Shown: positions 50,453 through 59,438 of the stretch, in pieces
Position numbering within the stretch: position 1 is the stretch's first letter
Layout: every line of letters starts with the position of its first letter
Origin: Variovorax sp. TBS-050B
GTDB lineage: Bacteria > Pseudomonadota > Gammaproteobacteria > Burkholderiales > Burkholderiaceae_C
Direction of reading: 5' to 3'
Assembly (NCBI RefSeq): GCF_029893635.1
Contig: NZ_JARXYR010000002.1
Location: 4,439,001 to 4,503,000 of the forward strand
Length of the DNA stretch: 64,000 nt
Notes under the pieces: generated by a model
Database searches by the model: none
What the model saw: the letters and a program-made list of their open reading frames with translations, nothing else
What the model was told of the DNA's origin: nothing
Translations under genes and position numbers: made by a program

Positions 50453-51081
50453 GTTTGATTCCGAAGAAGGGCACTGTCTATGTCGTCGACGACGACGAGG
50501 CCGTACGAGATTCGCTGCAATGGCTTCTCGAAGGCAAGGACTACCGGGTGCGATGTTTCGATTCGGCCGAGTCCTTCCTCTCCCGCTACGACCCGCGCGA
50601 AGTCGCCTGCCTGATCGTCGACATCCGCATGGCGGGCATGACCGGCCTCGAACTGCAGGACCGGCTCATCGAGCGACGCTCCCCGCTGCCGATCATGGTC
50701 ATCACCGGTCACGGCGACGTGCCGATGGCGGTCGACAGCATGAAGAAGGGCGCGATGGACTTCATCCAGAAGCCCTTCAACGACGAAGAACTCGTCAGCC
50801 TCGTCGAACGCATGCTCGAACACGCGCGCGGCGCCTTCACCCAGCACCAGCAATCGGCCAGCCGCGACGCGCTGCTGTCCAAGCTCACCGGCCGCGAGGC
50901 GCAGGTGCTCGAGCGCATCGTCGCCGGCCGCCTCAACAAGCAGATCGCCGACGACCTCGGCATCAGCATCAAGACCGTCGAGGCGCACCGCGCCAACATC
51001 ATGGAAAAGCTCAACGCGAACACCGTCGCCGATCTGCTCAAGATCGCGCTTGGACAGGCCGCGCCCGCGGCCAAGGCCTGA
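50449..51081 (+). CDS. FixJ/NarL-type response regulator
   Basis: A 210-residue regulator. The receiver domain has the acidic pocket VVDDDEAVRD near 12-21, phospho-acceptor D58 in LIVDIRMAG, and the conserved K108 in FIQKPF. The output is a LuxR-type helix-turn-helix (LTGREAQVLERIVAGRLNKQ with IADDLGISIKTVEAHRANIM). It is the cognate partner of the kinase it overlaps by 4 bases. The FixJ/TtrR/StyR group normally activates sigma70 promoters. Confidence 0.92.
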   Translation: MSLIPKKGTVYVVDDDEAVRDSLQWLLEGKDYRVRCFDSAESFLSRYDPREVACLIVDIRMAGMTGLELQDRLIERRSPLPIMVITGHGDVPMAVDSMKKGAMDFIQKPFNDEELVSLVERMLEHARGAFTQHQQSASRDALLSKLTGREAQVLERIVAGRLNKQIADDLGISIKTVEAHRANIMEKLNANTVADLLKIALGQAAPAAKA

Positions 51082-51137
51082 CGCTATCCCCGCGATAGCG
51101 ACGCCCATTTCACACGCCTGCGCAAGCGGGCGTTTTT
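51082..51137 (+). terminator. Two hairpins after the response regulator, the second an intrinsic terminator
   Basis: Hairpin 1: CGCTATC (51082-51088) with GATAGCG (51094-51100), adjacent to the stop codon. Hairpin 2: an 8-pair stem from 51114 to 51133 with a GCAA tetraloop and one G-U pair, followed by TTTTT (51133-51137). Hairpin 2 is a good rho-independent terminator. The folD ATG is only 20 bases further, so folD needs a promoter overlapping this structure or depends on read-through. Confidence 0.75.
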
Positions 51138-51156
51138 ACTTGGAAAATCGAATCCG

Positions 51157-52008
51157 ATGACCGCCCAACTGATCGACGGCAACGCCCTCGCCCAAACCAT
51201 TCGCGCCGAAGTCGCCGGCCGCACCGCTGCGCTCAAGGCGCGCGGCGTCAATCCCGCCCTTTCCATCATCCTCGTGGGCGAAGACCCCGCGAGCCAGGTC
51301 TACACCAGGCACAAGGTCAACGACAGCACGCAGACCGGGCTCGCGGCCACGCTCGAGACCTATCCGGCCGACATGAGCGAGGCCGACCTGCTGGCGCGCA
51401 TCCGCACGCTCAACGACGACCCGAAGGTGCACGGCATCCTCGTGCAGCTGCCGCTGCCGAAGCACATGGACAGCCAGAAGGTCATCGAGACCATCTCGCC
51501 CGCCAAGGACGTCGACGGCTTCCACGTCGCGAGCGCCGGCGCGCTGATGACCGGCGCGCCGGGCTTCTGGCCCTGCACGCCCTACGGCTGCATGAAGATG
51601 CTCGAATCGATCGGCTACGACCTGCGCGGCAAGCATGCGGTCGTCATCGGCCGCAGCAACATCGTCGGCAAGCCGATGGCCATGATGCTGCTCGCGAAGA
51701 GCGCCACGGTGACCATCTGCCACAGCGCCACGCAGGACCTCGGTGCCATCACGCGGCAGGCCGACGTCATCGTCGCCGCCGTGGGCAAGCGCAACCTGCT
51801 GACGGCCGACATGGTGAAGCCGGGTGCGGTCGTGATCGACGTCGGCATGAACCGCAAGGAAGACGGCAAGCTCGCCGGCGACGTGGACTTCGACGGCGTC
51901 AAGGAAGTGGCCGGCTGGATCACGCCCGTGCCGGGCGGCGTCGGCCCGATGACGCGCGCCATGCTGCTCGCCAACACCCTTGAAGCCGCCGAACGCGCCG
52001 CCAGATAA
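51157..52008 (+). CDS. folD: Bifunctional methylene-THF dehydrogenase / methenyl-THF cyclohydrolase
   Basis: A 283-residue cytosolic enzyme of one-carbon metabolism interconverting 5,10-methylene-, 5,10-methenyl- and 10-formyl-THF. Key strings: [14 protein letters not shown] with the catalytic Lys, [17 protein letters not shown], the NADP site [15 protein letters not shown] and the C-terminal [15 protein letters not shown]. The length is standard. It precedes the M3 peptidase gene by 122 bases containing a GC-rich repeat. Confidence 0.97.
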   Translation: MTAQLIDGNALAQTIRAEVAGRTAALKARGVNPALSIILVGEDPASQVYTRHKVNDSTQTGLAATLETYPADMSEADLLARIRTLNDDPKVHGILVQLPLPKHMDSQKVIETISPAKDVDGFHVASAGALMTGAPGFWPCTPYGCMKMLESIGYDLRGKHAVVIGRSNIVGKPMAMMLLAKSATVTICHSATQDLGAITRQADVIVAAVGKRNLLTADMVKPGAVVIDVGMNRKEDGKLAGDVDFDGVKEVAGWITPVPGGVGPMTRAMLLANTLEAAERAAR

Positions 52009-52027
52009 GGACCACCCCGTTGCCTGC

Positions 52028-52127
52028 TCACTTCGTGTAGCCGCCTCCCCCTCAAGGGGCACCACCAGCGTGGCCGGCAAAGCCGGTTCCGCGGTGGTTC
52101 CCGAACGGCCTCGCTGCGCGAGCCAAG
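52028..52127 (+). repeat. Intergenic GC-rich repeat, copy A
   Basis: The folD-M3 peptidase gap holds ACTTCGTGTAGCCGCC, then CCCCCTCAAGGGG, GGCCGGCAAAGCCGG (stem-loop) and TCGCTGCGCGAGC (palindromic). The opening ACTTCGTGT and a following C-rich/G-rich pair recur at 60321-60400. This resembles a dispersed intergenic palindromic element. Confidence 0.5.
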
Positions 52128-52130
52128 GAA

Positions 52131-54200
52131 ATGCCTGACATGACCAACCCCCTCCTGGACTTCACCGACCTGCCGCTGTTCGATCGCATCCGGCCCGAGC
52201 ATGTCGCGCCCGCCGTCGACACGCTGCTCGCCGATGCCGAGAAGGCGCTGCAGACCGTGACCGCGGCCGACTTCCCGGCCGACTGGAACGCGATCTCCAG
52301 GGTGCTCGACGTGGCCTCCGAGCGCTTCAGCCGCGCCTGGGGCGCCGTCGGCCATCTCAACGCCGTGGCCGATACGCCGGAACTGCGTGCCGCCTACAAC
52401 GAGGCGATGCCGCGCGTCACCGCCTTCTGGACCCGGCTCGGTTCCGACGAGCGGCTCTATGCCAAGTACAAGGCCATCGACCCGTCCACGCTGAATCCGG
52501 AGCAGCGCCAGGCGCATCGCAACGCGGTGCGCAACTTCGTGCTCGGCGGCGCCGAACTGCAGGGCGAAGCCAAGAAGCGCTTCGCCGAGATCCAGGAGCG
52601 CCAGGCCGAGTTGAGCCAGAAGTTCAGCGAGAACGCGCTGGATGCGACCGACGCCTTCGCCTACTACGCCCAGTTCGGCGAACTCGAGGGCGTGCCCGAA
52701 GACGTGGTGAGCGCGGCGCGCGCGACCGCCGAGGCCGAGGGCAAGGACGGCTACAAGCTCACGCTCAAGATGCCCTGCTACCTGCCCGTGATGCAGTTCG
52801 CGAAGAGCAGCGCGCTGCGCGAGACGCTCTACCGCGCCTACGTCACGCGCGCCAGCGAACTCGGCGACCCGGCCTTCGACAACACGGTGCTCATCAACGA
52901 GATCCTGCTGCTGCGCGAGGAAGAGGCCCGGCTCCTGGGCTACAGGAACTACGGCGAGCTCTCGGTCGTGCCGAAGATGGCCGAATCGCCCGAGCAGGTG
53001 ATCAAGTTCCTGCGCGACCTCGCGGCCAAGGCCAAGCCCTATGGCGAGCGCGACCTCGCGGACCTGCGCGTCTTCGCCTCGGAGCAGCTCGGCATCGCCG
53101 ATCCGCAGCCCTGGGACTGGACCTACGTCGGCGAGAAGCTCAAGGAAGCGCGCTATGCGTTCAGCGAGCAGGAGGTCAAGCAGTACTTCCCGGCGCCGAA
53201 GGTCATGGCGGGCCTGTTCAAGATCGTCGAGACCCTGTTCGAGGTGAGCATCCGCCGCGACAGCGCGCCGACCTGGCATCCGAGCGTCGAGTTCTACCGC
53301 ATCGAACGGCAGACCGCCGACGGTCCGCAGAAGGTCGGGCAGTTCTACCTCGACCCGTCCGCGCGCGCGGCCAAGCGCGGCGGCGCCTGGATGGACGACG
53401 TGCGCGCCCGCTGGCTGCGCCCCGACAGCGGCACGCTGCAGACGCCGGTGGCGCAGCTCGTATGCAACTTCGCGAGCGGCGTGGACGGCAAGCCGCCGCT
53501 GCTCACGCACGACGACGTGACCACCCTCTTCCACGAATTCGGCCACGGCCTGCACCACATGCTCACGCAGGTGGACGAGCGCGACGTCTCCGGCATCAGC
53601 GGCGTCGAATGGGACGCCGTGGAACTGCCGAGCCAGTTCATGGAGAACTTCTGCTGGGAGTGGGACGTGCTCCGGCACATGACCGCCCACGTCGACACCG
53701 GCGAGCCGCTGCCGCGCGCGCTGTTCGACAAGATGACCGCGGCCAAGAACTTCCAGAGCGGGCTGCAGACGCTGCGCCAGATCGAGTTCTCGCTGTTCGA
53801 CATGCTGCTGCACACCGAGTACCAGGCGTCGGCCGCGCCCGCGGGCGGCGTGCTCGCGCTGCTCGCCAAGGTGCGCGCCGAAGTGGCGGTGATGCCTTCG
53901 CCCCCGTTCAGCCGCACGCCGAACACCTTCAGCCACATCTTCTCGGGCGGCTATGCGGCCGGCTACTACAGCTACAAATGGGCCGAGGTGCTGAGCGCCG
54001 ACGCCTACGCGGCCTTCGAGGAAACCATGGGGGCCGACGGCCAGCCCGACATCGAGACCGGCCGCAGGTACCGCCAGGCCATCCTCGAAGCCGGCGGCAG
54101 CCGCAGCGCCATGGAGTCGTTCAAGGCTTTCCGCGGCCGCGAGCCCCAGCTTGACGCGCTGCTGCGACACCAGGGCATGGCGCAGGCCGAGCCCGCTTGA
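52131..54200 (+). CDS. prlC: M3-family metallopeptidase (oligopeptidase A / PrlC)
   Basis: A 689-residue zinc peptidase that degrades short cytosolic peptides, including cleaved signal peptides. The zinc motif HEFGH is at residues 468-472, with the downstream ligand region GVEWDAVELPSQFMEN. The C-terminal HIFSGGYAAGYYSYKWAEVLSAD is typical of the OpdA/PrlC/Dcp group. An ATG 9 bases later (MTNPLLDF) is an alternative start. It is followed at 30 bases by a small exported protein. Confidence 0.94.
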   Translation: MPDMTNPLLDFTDLPLFDRIRPEHVAPAVDTLLADAEKALQTVTAADFPADWNAISRVLDVASERFSRAWGAVGHLNAVADTPELRAAYNEAMPRVTAFWTRLGSDERLYAKYKAIDPSTLNPEQRQAHRNAVRNFVLGGAELQGEAKKRFAEIQERQAELSQKFSENALDATDAFAYYAQFGELEGVPEDVVSAARATAEAEGKDGYKLTLKMPCYLPVMQFAKSSALRETLYRAYVTRASELGDPAFDNTVLINEILLLREEEARLLGYRNYGELSVVPKMAESPEQVIKFLRDLAAKAKPYGERDLADLRVFASEQLGIADPQPWDWTYVGEKLKEARYAFSEQEVKQYFPAPKVMAGLFKIVETLFEVSIRRDSAPTWHPSVEFYRIERQTADGPQKVGQFYLDPSARAAKRGGAWMDDVRARWLRPDSGTLQTPVAQLVCNFASGVDGKPPLLTHDDVTTLFHEFGHGLHHMLTQVDERDVSGISGVEWDAVELPSQFMENFCWEWDVLRHMTAHVDTGEPLPRALFDKMTAAKNFQSGLQTLRQIEFSLFDMLLHTEYQASAAPAGGVLALLAKVRAEVAVMPSPPFSRTPNTFSHIFSGGYAAGYYSYKWAEVLSADAYAAFEETMGADGQPDIETGRRYRQAILEAGGSRSAMESFKAFRGREPQLDALLRHQGMAQAEPA

Positions 54201-54230
54201 TGCGGGCCTGAAGCTTGCGATACTCGGGCG

Positions 54231-54890
54231 ATGCATCCGATGACCCACCCGACATCCTCCTTGCCGCGCCTGGCCGGCCTCGTCCTGCTGCTGGCCGCCG
54301 CCGGCGCCATGGCCCAGCCGATCTACCGCAACGTCGACAAGAACGGCAAGGTCACCTTCTCGGACCGCGCGCCGAGCGCCAGCACCGAGCCGGCCGCTGC
54401 GCCGCAGGCGGGCATCGTGCCGCCGGCCAATGCCGGCTTGCCGTACGAACTGCGGCAGGTCGCGCAGCGCTATCCCGTCACGCTCTACAGCGGCGAGGAC
54501 TGCGCGCCCTGCGGCGCGGCGCGCTCGCTGCTCGTCACGCGCGGCATTCCGTTCGAGGAACGCATCGTGAAGAGCAACCTGGACGTCGAGGCGCTGCAGC
54601 GCCTGAGCAGCCAGGTGTCGCTGCCGCTGCTGACCGTCGGCTCGCAGCAGCTCAAGGGCTTTTCGGACGTGGAATGGTCGCAGTACCTCGACGCGGCAGG
54701 CTACCCCAAGAGCAACAGCCTGCCCGCCGGCTACCGCAACCCGCCGGCACGGCCGCTGGTCGCCGCCCAGCAGCAGGCGCCCGCGGCACCCGCTGCACCC
54801 GCGGCAGCGCAGCCCGCGGCGGCCCCGCAACCCGCCGCCCCCGCGCCCAGCGGGCCGACGCCGAGCAATCCGGCCGGCATCAAGTTCTGA
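54231..54890 (+). CDS. Exported DUF4124-glutaredoxin-like protein
   Basis: A 219-residue protein. A signal peptide (LAGLVLLLAAAGAMA) is followed by a short DUF4124 module (QPIYRNVDKNGKVTFSDRAP). A glutaredoxin/thioredoxin-fold domain follows with the redox pair C91-x-x-C94 in GEDCAPCGAARSLL, and cis-Pro region SLPLLTVG. The tail is a long Ala/Pro/Gln-rich linker. It is likely a periplasmic thiol-disulfide protein; partner and role are unknown. It lies 30 bases after the M3 peptidase gene. Confidence 0.82.
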   Translation: MHPMTHPTSSLPRLAGLVLLLAAAGAMAQPIYRNVDKNGKVTFSDRAPSASTEPAAAPQAGIVPPANAGLPYELRQVAQRYPVTLYSGEDCAPCGAARSLLVTRGIPFEERIVKSNLDVEALQRLSSQVSLPLLTVGSQQLKGFSDVEWSQYLDAAGYPKSNSLPAGYRNPPARPLVAAQQQAPAAPAAPAAAQPAAAPQPAAPAPSGPTPSNPAGIKF

Positions 54891-54895
54891 CGGCC

Positions 54896-54922
54896 GCCGC
54901 CGACCGGTGACGGCTCGGCGGC
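54896..54922. terminator. Stem-loop between convergent genes
   Basis: Perfect 8-base arms GCCGCCGA (54896-54903) and TCGGCGGC (54915-54922) with an 11-base loop, placed between the ends of the glutaredoxin-like gene and rpiA. There is no T tract, so it may stabilise 3' ends rather than terminate by itself. Confidence 0.4.
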
Positions 54923-54938
54923 GCTCGCTTGTCGCGGC

Positions 54939-55670
54939 TCAGTCGAACTGCAGCGTCCGCACGCCCGCAGGCGTGCCGAGCAGGCAGACATGGGCCTTCT
55001 GGTGCGCGAACACACCCACGGTGACCACGCCGGGCCACTGGCTGACTTCCGACTCGAACGCCACCGGTTCGCTGATGCGCAGGCCGGTCACGTCGACGAT
55101 GTGCTGGCCGTTGTCGGTCACCAGCGGCAGCCCTTCCTTTTCACGCACCTGGGCCACCCCGCCCATCGCCTCGAACTGGCGCATGACGCGGCGCGCCGCC
55201 ATCGGAATCACCTCCACCGGCAGCGGAAAGGCGCCGAGCGTCTGCACGAGCTTGGATTCGTCGGCGATGCAGACGAAACGCCGAGACTGCGCCGCGACGA
55301 TCTTCTCGCGCGTGAGCGCCGCGCCGCCGCCCTTGATCATGAAGCCGCGGTGATCGATCTCGTCGGCGCCGTCGATGTAGACGCCGAGTTCCTCGACCTC
55401 GTTGCTGTCGAACACCGCAATGCCCAGCGCGCGCAGGCGCTCGGTCGAGGCCACCGAGCTCGAGACCGCGCCCCGGATCTGGTCCTTGATGGCGGCCAGC
55501 GCATCGATGAACTTGTTCACCGTCGAGCCGGTCCCCACGCCGACGATTTCGCCCGGGGTCACGTAGGCCAACGCGGCGCGGCCGACCTGCGCCTTGAGTT
55601 CGTCCTGGGAGATCGCGCCGGCGGCCGGGGTGCCGGACGAAGTGGAAGCGGGAGAAACGGGTGCGGTCAT
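54939..55670 (-). CDS. rpiA: Ribose-5-phosphate isomerase A
   Basis: A 243-residue enzyme of the pentose phosphate pathway. Motifs: [16 protein letters not shown] (substrate/phosphate loop), [27 protein letters not shown] with catalytic Asp/Lys, and [11 protein letters not shown]. The ATG at 55670 has an AAGGA Shine-Dalgarno 9 bases upstream; the longer frame from 55691 has none. An Ala/Ser/Pro-rich extension of about 20 residues precedes the conserved domain. It diverges from pyrD with 40 bases between. Confidence 0.95.
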   Translation of the reverse strand: MTAPVSPASTSSGTPAAGAISQDELKAQVGRAALAYVTPGEIVGVGTGSTVNKFIDALAAIKDQIRGAVSSSVASTERLRALGIAVFDSNEVEELGVYIDGADEIDHRGFMIKGGGAALTREKIVAAQSRRFVCIADESKLVQTLGAFPLPVEVIPMAARRVMRQFEAMGGVAQVREKEGLPLVTDNGQHIVDVTGLRISEPVAFESEVSQWPGVVTVGVFAHQKAHVCLLGTPAGVRTLQFD

Positions 55671-55710
55671 CGCGGAGAATCCTTGGCTCATTGAAGTCGA
55701 GAATTATCCG

Positions 55711-56790
55711 ATGCCCCTGCTACCTTCCTCGCTCTACGGCCTGGCCCGGCCCTTCCTGTTCGGTCTGGACCCGGAGCATGCCCACGAACTGACGCTCGAC
55801 GGCCTGGCCCGCACCCAGAACACGCCGCTGGCCTGCACCTACGCCGCCGCCCGCGTGGAGGATGCGGTCACGCTCGCCGGGCTGCGCTTTCCCAACCGCG
55901 TGGGCCTCGCGGCGGGACTCGACAAGAACGCGCGCTGCATCGATGCCTTCGCGGCCATGGGTTTCGGCTTCGTCGAGGTCGGCACGGTCACGCCCCGGGC
56001 GCAGCCCGGCAATCCGAAACCGCGCATGTTCCGGCTGCCCGCCCGCCATGCGCTGATCAACCGCCTCGGCTTCAACAACGAAGGCCTGGCCGCCTTCCTC
56101 GCCAACGTGCAGAAGGCGCGGTTCCGCCAGGCCGCGCGTGACGGCAAGCCGCCGATGCTGCTGGGCCTCAACATCGGCAAGAACGCGAGCACGCCGATCG
56201 AACGCGCGGTGGATGACTATGTCGCCTGCCTAGACGGCGTGTACCCGCATGCGGACTACGTGACGATCAACATCTCCAGCCCCAACACGGCCAACCTGCG
56301 CTCGCTGCAGAGCGACGAGGCGCTCGATGCGCTGCTGGGTGCGCTGGCCCAGCGGCGTGAAGCGCTCGCCGCCCAGAGCGGCCGGCGCGTTCCGCTGTTC
56401 GTGAAGATCGCGCCCGATCTGGAGGAGCAGCAGGTCGCCCTCATCGCCGCGACGCTGCGGCGCCACGGCATGGACGGCGTGATCGCCACCAACACCACGC
56501 TCGCCCGCGACGCGGTGGCCGGCCTGCCGCATGCCGATGAAGCCGGCGGTCTCTCGGGCGCGCCGGTGCGCGAAGCCAGCAACCGCGTGGTCGCGCAGCT
56601 GCGCGCGGCGCTGGGGCCGGGCTTTCCGATCATCGGGGTGGGCGGCATCCTGAGCGCGGCCGATGCCATGGCCAAGATCGCGGCCGGTGCCGACGTGGTG
56701 CAGATCTACACCGGGCTCATCTACCGCGGCCCCGGGCTCGTGCGCGAAGCGGCGCAGGCTTTGCTGCAGCAGGGCCGCAGCGTGGCCTGA
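55711..56790 (+). CDS. pyrD: Dihydroorotate dehydrogenase (quinone), class 2
   Basis: A 359-residue FMN enzyme of pyrimidine synthesis linked to the membrane quinone pool. The N-terminal helix [20 protein letters not shown] anchors it to the membrane as in class 2 enzymes. Motifs: [15 protein letters not shown], the catalytic-Ser segment [34 protein letters not shown], and [21 protein letters not shown]. The start at 55711 is chosen because upstream residues are antisense to rpiA. Confidence 0.97.
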   Translation: MPLLPSSLYGLARPFLFGLDPEHAHELTLDGLARTQNTPLACTYAAARVEDAVTLAGLRFPNRVGLAAGLDKNARCIDAFAAMGFGFVEVGTVTPRAQPGNPKPRMFRLPARHALINRLGFNNEGLAAFLANVQKARFRQAARDGKPPMLLGLNIGKNASTPIERAVDDYVACLDGVYPHADYVTINISSPNTANLRSLQSDEALDALLGALAQRREALAAQSGRRVPLFVKIAPDLEEQQVALIAATLRRHGMDGVIATNTTLARDAVAGLPHADEAGGLSGAPVREASNRVVAQLRAALGPGFPIIGVGGILSAADAMAKIAAGADVVQIYTGLIYRGPGLVREAAQALLQQGRSVA

Positions 56791-56815
56791 GCCGGCCTTC
56801 GCTTTTTCTTTCTTC

Positions 56816-57532
56816 TCAGCGCATGCGCCAGAGCACCGGCGCAATGAACGCCGTCCAGCGCAGGAGCCGCCTGGGGCGGACCACCACCAGCGCGATGGCG
56901 GCCGCCGCGCCGACGGCCACCGGATGCTCCTTCGCGATCCGCAGCGCCGCGGCACCGGCCGTTTCGTCGGCCGGCGGGGCTTTCGGGGCGCCCGCAGCGG
57001 CAGAGGCGTCGGTACGCGGCGCCTGCAGCGTGGCGATGCGCTCGCGCTGCCGCTCCATGCGGGCGAGCAGCTCCTCGCGCGTGGCCGGGCGCCGCGGCCG
57101 CGGTGCCTCTTCGTCCGCGTCGGGGTCCTTGCCGATGCCGAAGCTCTCCTGCACCCAGGCCCAGTCGCGCTCGAACTCGCGCCGCGCGGGCACGAAGCTG
57201 TTCGAGGCGCGGCGAAGCGTCAGGAGCAGGCCGATCGCGGCACCGAGCCAGAGCAGCGCCCACACGCCGGCCACCCACCATGCCGCGGCAATGCGGTGCG
57301 GCGTGTCCCAGAAATGGACCACCACCGCCATGGACAGCAAGGCCGCGGCCACCGTGGTCAGGCCGCCCACCGCCACCACGAGCGCCAGCGCCATCTTCAG
57401 GCGCTGCTTCTCGTCCTCCCACGCCATGCGCAGGAGCTGCATGCGGTCTTCGGCGGCGAGTGCGCCTTCGGCCGCCGCAATGCGCAGGCGCCGCAGGCGG
57501 GCGTCGAGCCCGAACAAGGACAGCAGCTTCAT
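56816..57532 (-). CDS. YqjE-like (phage holin superfamily III name) inner-membrane protein with C-terminal extension
   Basis: A 238-residue protein starting MKLLSLFGLDARLRRL. Two adjacent membrane helices lie near 50-75 (MALALVVAVGGLTTVAAALLS) and 86-107 (AAAWWVAGVWALLWLGAAIGLLL), then RRASNSFVPARREFERDW as in YqjE. A coiled, Pro/Ala-rich stretch follows, and a C-terminal segment (HPVAVGAAAAIALVVVRPRR) resembles the separate YqjK protein, so this may be a YqjE-YqjK fusion. It lies 54 bases after the YqjD-like gene. Not a true phage gene; the function may concern ribosome or membrane association. Confidence 0.78.
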   Translation of the reverse strand: MKLLSLFGLDARLRRLRIAAAEGALAAEDRMQLLRMAWEDEKQRLKMALALVVAVGGLTTVAAALLSMAVVVHFWDTPHRIAAAWWVAGVWALLWLGAAIGLLLTLRRASNSFVPARREFERDWAWVQESFGIGKDPDADEEAPRPRRPATREELLARMERQRERIATLQAPRTDASAAAGAPKAPPADETAGAAALRIAKEHPVAVGAAAAIALVVVRPRRLLRWTAFIAPVLWRMR

Positions 57533-57586
57533 GCGCGGCCTCCCCACCGGCAGAGGCCGGAAGCGAGGCGGCGGGGTGCGTTCAGG

Positions 57587-57883
57587 TCAGCGGCGGCCAA
57601 GCAGCAGGCCCACCAGCACGCCGACGGCCAGCGCTGCGCCGGCGATCTGCCACGGTTCGTCATGGGCGTAGGCATTGGCCGAGGTGGCCGCTTCGCGCGC
57701 CTTCTTCGCGGCGAGCTTGCTCTTCTCGGCAGCGAGTTCGCGGGCGATCGCGAGCTTGGAGTCGATGCGCTGGCGCAGCGCCTTGATGTGGGGAACCGAA
57801 TCCAGGTCCTTGCTGGCCAGCACGCCGCGAACGTCGCTCGCGATGTCTTCAGCTGCTGCTTCGATGTTGTTGGATGCACTCAT
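57587..57883 (-). CDS. DUF883 (YqjD/ElaB-type) membrane-anchored protein
   Basis: A 98-residue protein starting MSASNNIEAAAEDIA, with a clear GGAGGA ribosome site before the ATG at 57883. A long amphipathic helix is followed by a C-terminal membrane anchor IAGAALAVGVLVGLLLGRR. E. coli YqjD and ElaB of this family bind ribosomes at the membrane in stationary phase. It pairs with the YqjE-like gene downstream, as in E. coli yqjDE. Confidence 0.88.
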   Translation of the reverse strand: MSASNNIEAAAEDIASDVRGVLASKDLDSVPHIKALRQRIDSKLAIARELAAEKSKLAAKKAREAATSANAYAHDEPWQIAGAALAVGVLVGLLLGRR

Positions 57884-58030
57884 TGGAATCTGTCCTCCGT
57901 GATGACACCGGCAACGCGCCGGCGGCTTCACGCCAGCAAATGGCGTGGTGTCATGTTACAGGCACAAAAGCCCCTCATGCATCGCGGATTCGTAGACTTC
58001 TGCACATGAGCGCGCGGCCATTGCCGCCGC

Positions 58031-59134
58031 TCAGGCGGACGCGACCATCTGCGCCACGTGACGGCCGATGGCGAGGCAACTCGTGAGCCCCGGCGATTCG
58101 ATGCCGAAAAGATTGACCAGCCCGCGCACCCCGTGCGTCGCAGGCCCGTCGATGACGAAGTCGCTCGCGGGCTCGTGCGGCCCGGAGATCTTCGGCCGCA
58201 TGCCCGCGTAACCCGGGATGAGCCCGCCATCGGGCAGCGCAGGCCAGTACTTGCGCACCTCGGCGTAGAAGCCGTCGCCGCGCGCAGGGTCCACCACGAG
58301 GTCGTCCACCGATTCCACCCATTGCACGTCCGGCCCGAACTTCGCCTGGCCGCCCAGGTCGATCGTCAGGTGCACGCCCAGGCCGCCGGGCTCGGGCACC
58401 GGATAGATCAGGCGTCCGAACGGCGCGCGGCCCGACAGGGTGAAATAGCTGCCCTTCGCGAACCAGGCCTTCGGCACCGCCGCTGCCGGCAGCCCCTCGA
58501 AGCGGCGCGCGAGCCCGGGTGCACCGAGCCCGGCGGCGTTGACCACGGTGTTGCAGCGCAGTGCCGTGCCATCCTCCGCGATCAGCACGATGGCATCGGC
58601 GCCGCACTCGGCGCGCGCGACCGGCGATTTCAGCGCCAGCATGCCGCCCGCGTTCTCCAGGTCGCCGAGCAGGCTCAGCATCAACGCATGGCTGTCGACG
58701 ATGCCGGTGCCCGGGGAATGCAGCGCGGCGACGCAATGCAGCTGCGGCTCCATCGCCGCCGCCTGCCGGGCCGTGATCATCTCGAGGTCGTCGACGCCAT
58801 TGGCCGCCGCCTTGGCGCGGATCGTTTCGAGCTGCCCCACCTGCTCGGCGGAGGTCGCCACGATGAGCTTGCCGCAACGCCGGTGCGGCACACCGCGCTC
58901 GGCGGCGTATTCGTAGAGCGCCTGGCGCCCTTCCACGCAGAGCCGGGCCTTCAGCGATCCTTGTGGATAGTAGATGCCGGCGTGAATCACTTCGCTGTTG
59001 CGGGAACTGGTGCCGGTGCCGATCGCACCCTCCGATTCGAGCACCACCACTTCCCTGCCCGCCAGCGCCAACGCACGCGCCACGGCCAGGCCCACCACAC
59101 CACCGCCGATGACGGCGCAATCGAGTTCGTCCAT
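58031..59134 (-). CDS. FAD-dependent oxidoreductase, LhgO/DadA-like (probable 2-hydroxyglutarate oxidase type)
   Basis: A 367-residue flavoprotein of the DAO fold. The N-terminal FAD motif is [20 protein letters not shown], followed by [27 protein letters not shown], a string characteristic of the LhgO/L2HGDH group. C-terminal marks are DFVIDGP and [24 protein letters not shown] role in oxidising L-2-hydroxyglutarate or a similar 2-hydroxy acid to the quinone pool is inferred. It lies about 150 bases before the YqjD-like gene with no shared function evident. Confidence 0.85.
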   Translation of the reverse strand: MDELDCAVIGGGVVGLAVARALALAGREVVVLESEGAIGTGTSSRNSEVIHAGIYYPQGSLKARLCVEGRQALYEYAAERGVPHRRCGKLIVATSAEQVGQLETIRAKAAANGVDDLEMITARQAAAMEPQLHCVAALHSPGTGIVDSHALMLSLLGDLENAGGMLALKSPVARAECGADAIVLIAEDGTALRCNTVVNAAGLGAPGLARRFEGLPAAAVPKAWFAKGSYFTLSGRAPFGRLIYPVPEPGGLGVHLTIDLGGQAKFGPDVQWVESVDDLVVDPARGDGFYAEVRKYWPALPDGGLIPGYAGMRPKISGPHEPASDFVIDGPATHGVRGLVNLFGIESPGLTSCLAIGRHVAQMVASA

Positions 59135-59164
59135 GCCGCGAGCTTAGCGCGGCCGATGCCGGGA

Positions 59165-59272
59165 TCAGGACGGCGGCGGCTCGGGTTCGGTGGGTTCGTC
59201 GTCCGGCGGGTTGCTCGGCCCCTCGTCGGGCTCCACGGGCAGGTCGGGCGGAAGATCGGGATGTGTGGCCAT
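59165..59272 (-). CDS. 35-residue acidic proline-rich microprotein
   Basis: A short gene with an AAAGGAGA ribosome site about 8 bases upstream of the ATG at 59272. The product begins MATHPDLPPDLPVEPDEG and ends EPEPPPS; over half its residues are Pro, Asp or Glu, with no Cys, Lys or membrane segment. It is co-directional with the LhgO-like gene 30 bases downstream and could be in its transcript. The strong ribosome site and biased composition suggest it is real. Family unknown. Confidence 0.6.
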   Translation of the reverse strand: MATHPDLPPDLPVEPDEGPSNPPDDEPTEPEPPPS

Positions 59273-59391
59273 GATCGATCGTCTCCTTTGCGCCCGTTCT
59301 AGGCGCATCGGCAGCCGATGCAGCCGGCATGCGACGGCAGCTGGCGTCAGCACGGGCCGACAGCAGGCAAATCGAAAGCGGGCGCGCCAAC

Positions 59392-59428
59392 AAAAAAAGC
59401 GACCGGGATGACCCTGGTCGCTTTTTGC
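59392..59428 (-). terminator. Intrinsic terminator after tRNA-Val
   Basis: On the minus strand GCGACC-A-GGG-TCAT-CCC-GGTCGC (a 9-pair stem with one bulge, 59399-59421) is followed by seven T. It lies about 10 bases downstream of the tRNA CCA end. The opposite strand also carries five T, so it can work both ways. Confidence 0.85.
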
Positions 59429-59438
59429 CTGAGAAATC

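Noticed and set aside
51082..51157. A THF or SAM riboswitch before folD
   Set aside because: The space is too short and the two simple hairpins do not show the conserved core of a known folate riboswitch.
56816..57532. Prophage remnant suggested by the family name 'phage holin'
   Set aside because: The gene pairs with a YqjD-like gene in a core context, and no integrase, att site or phage structural gene is nearby.
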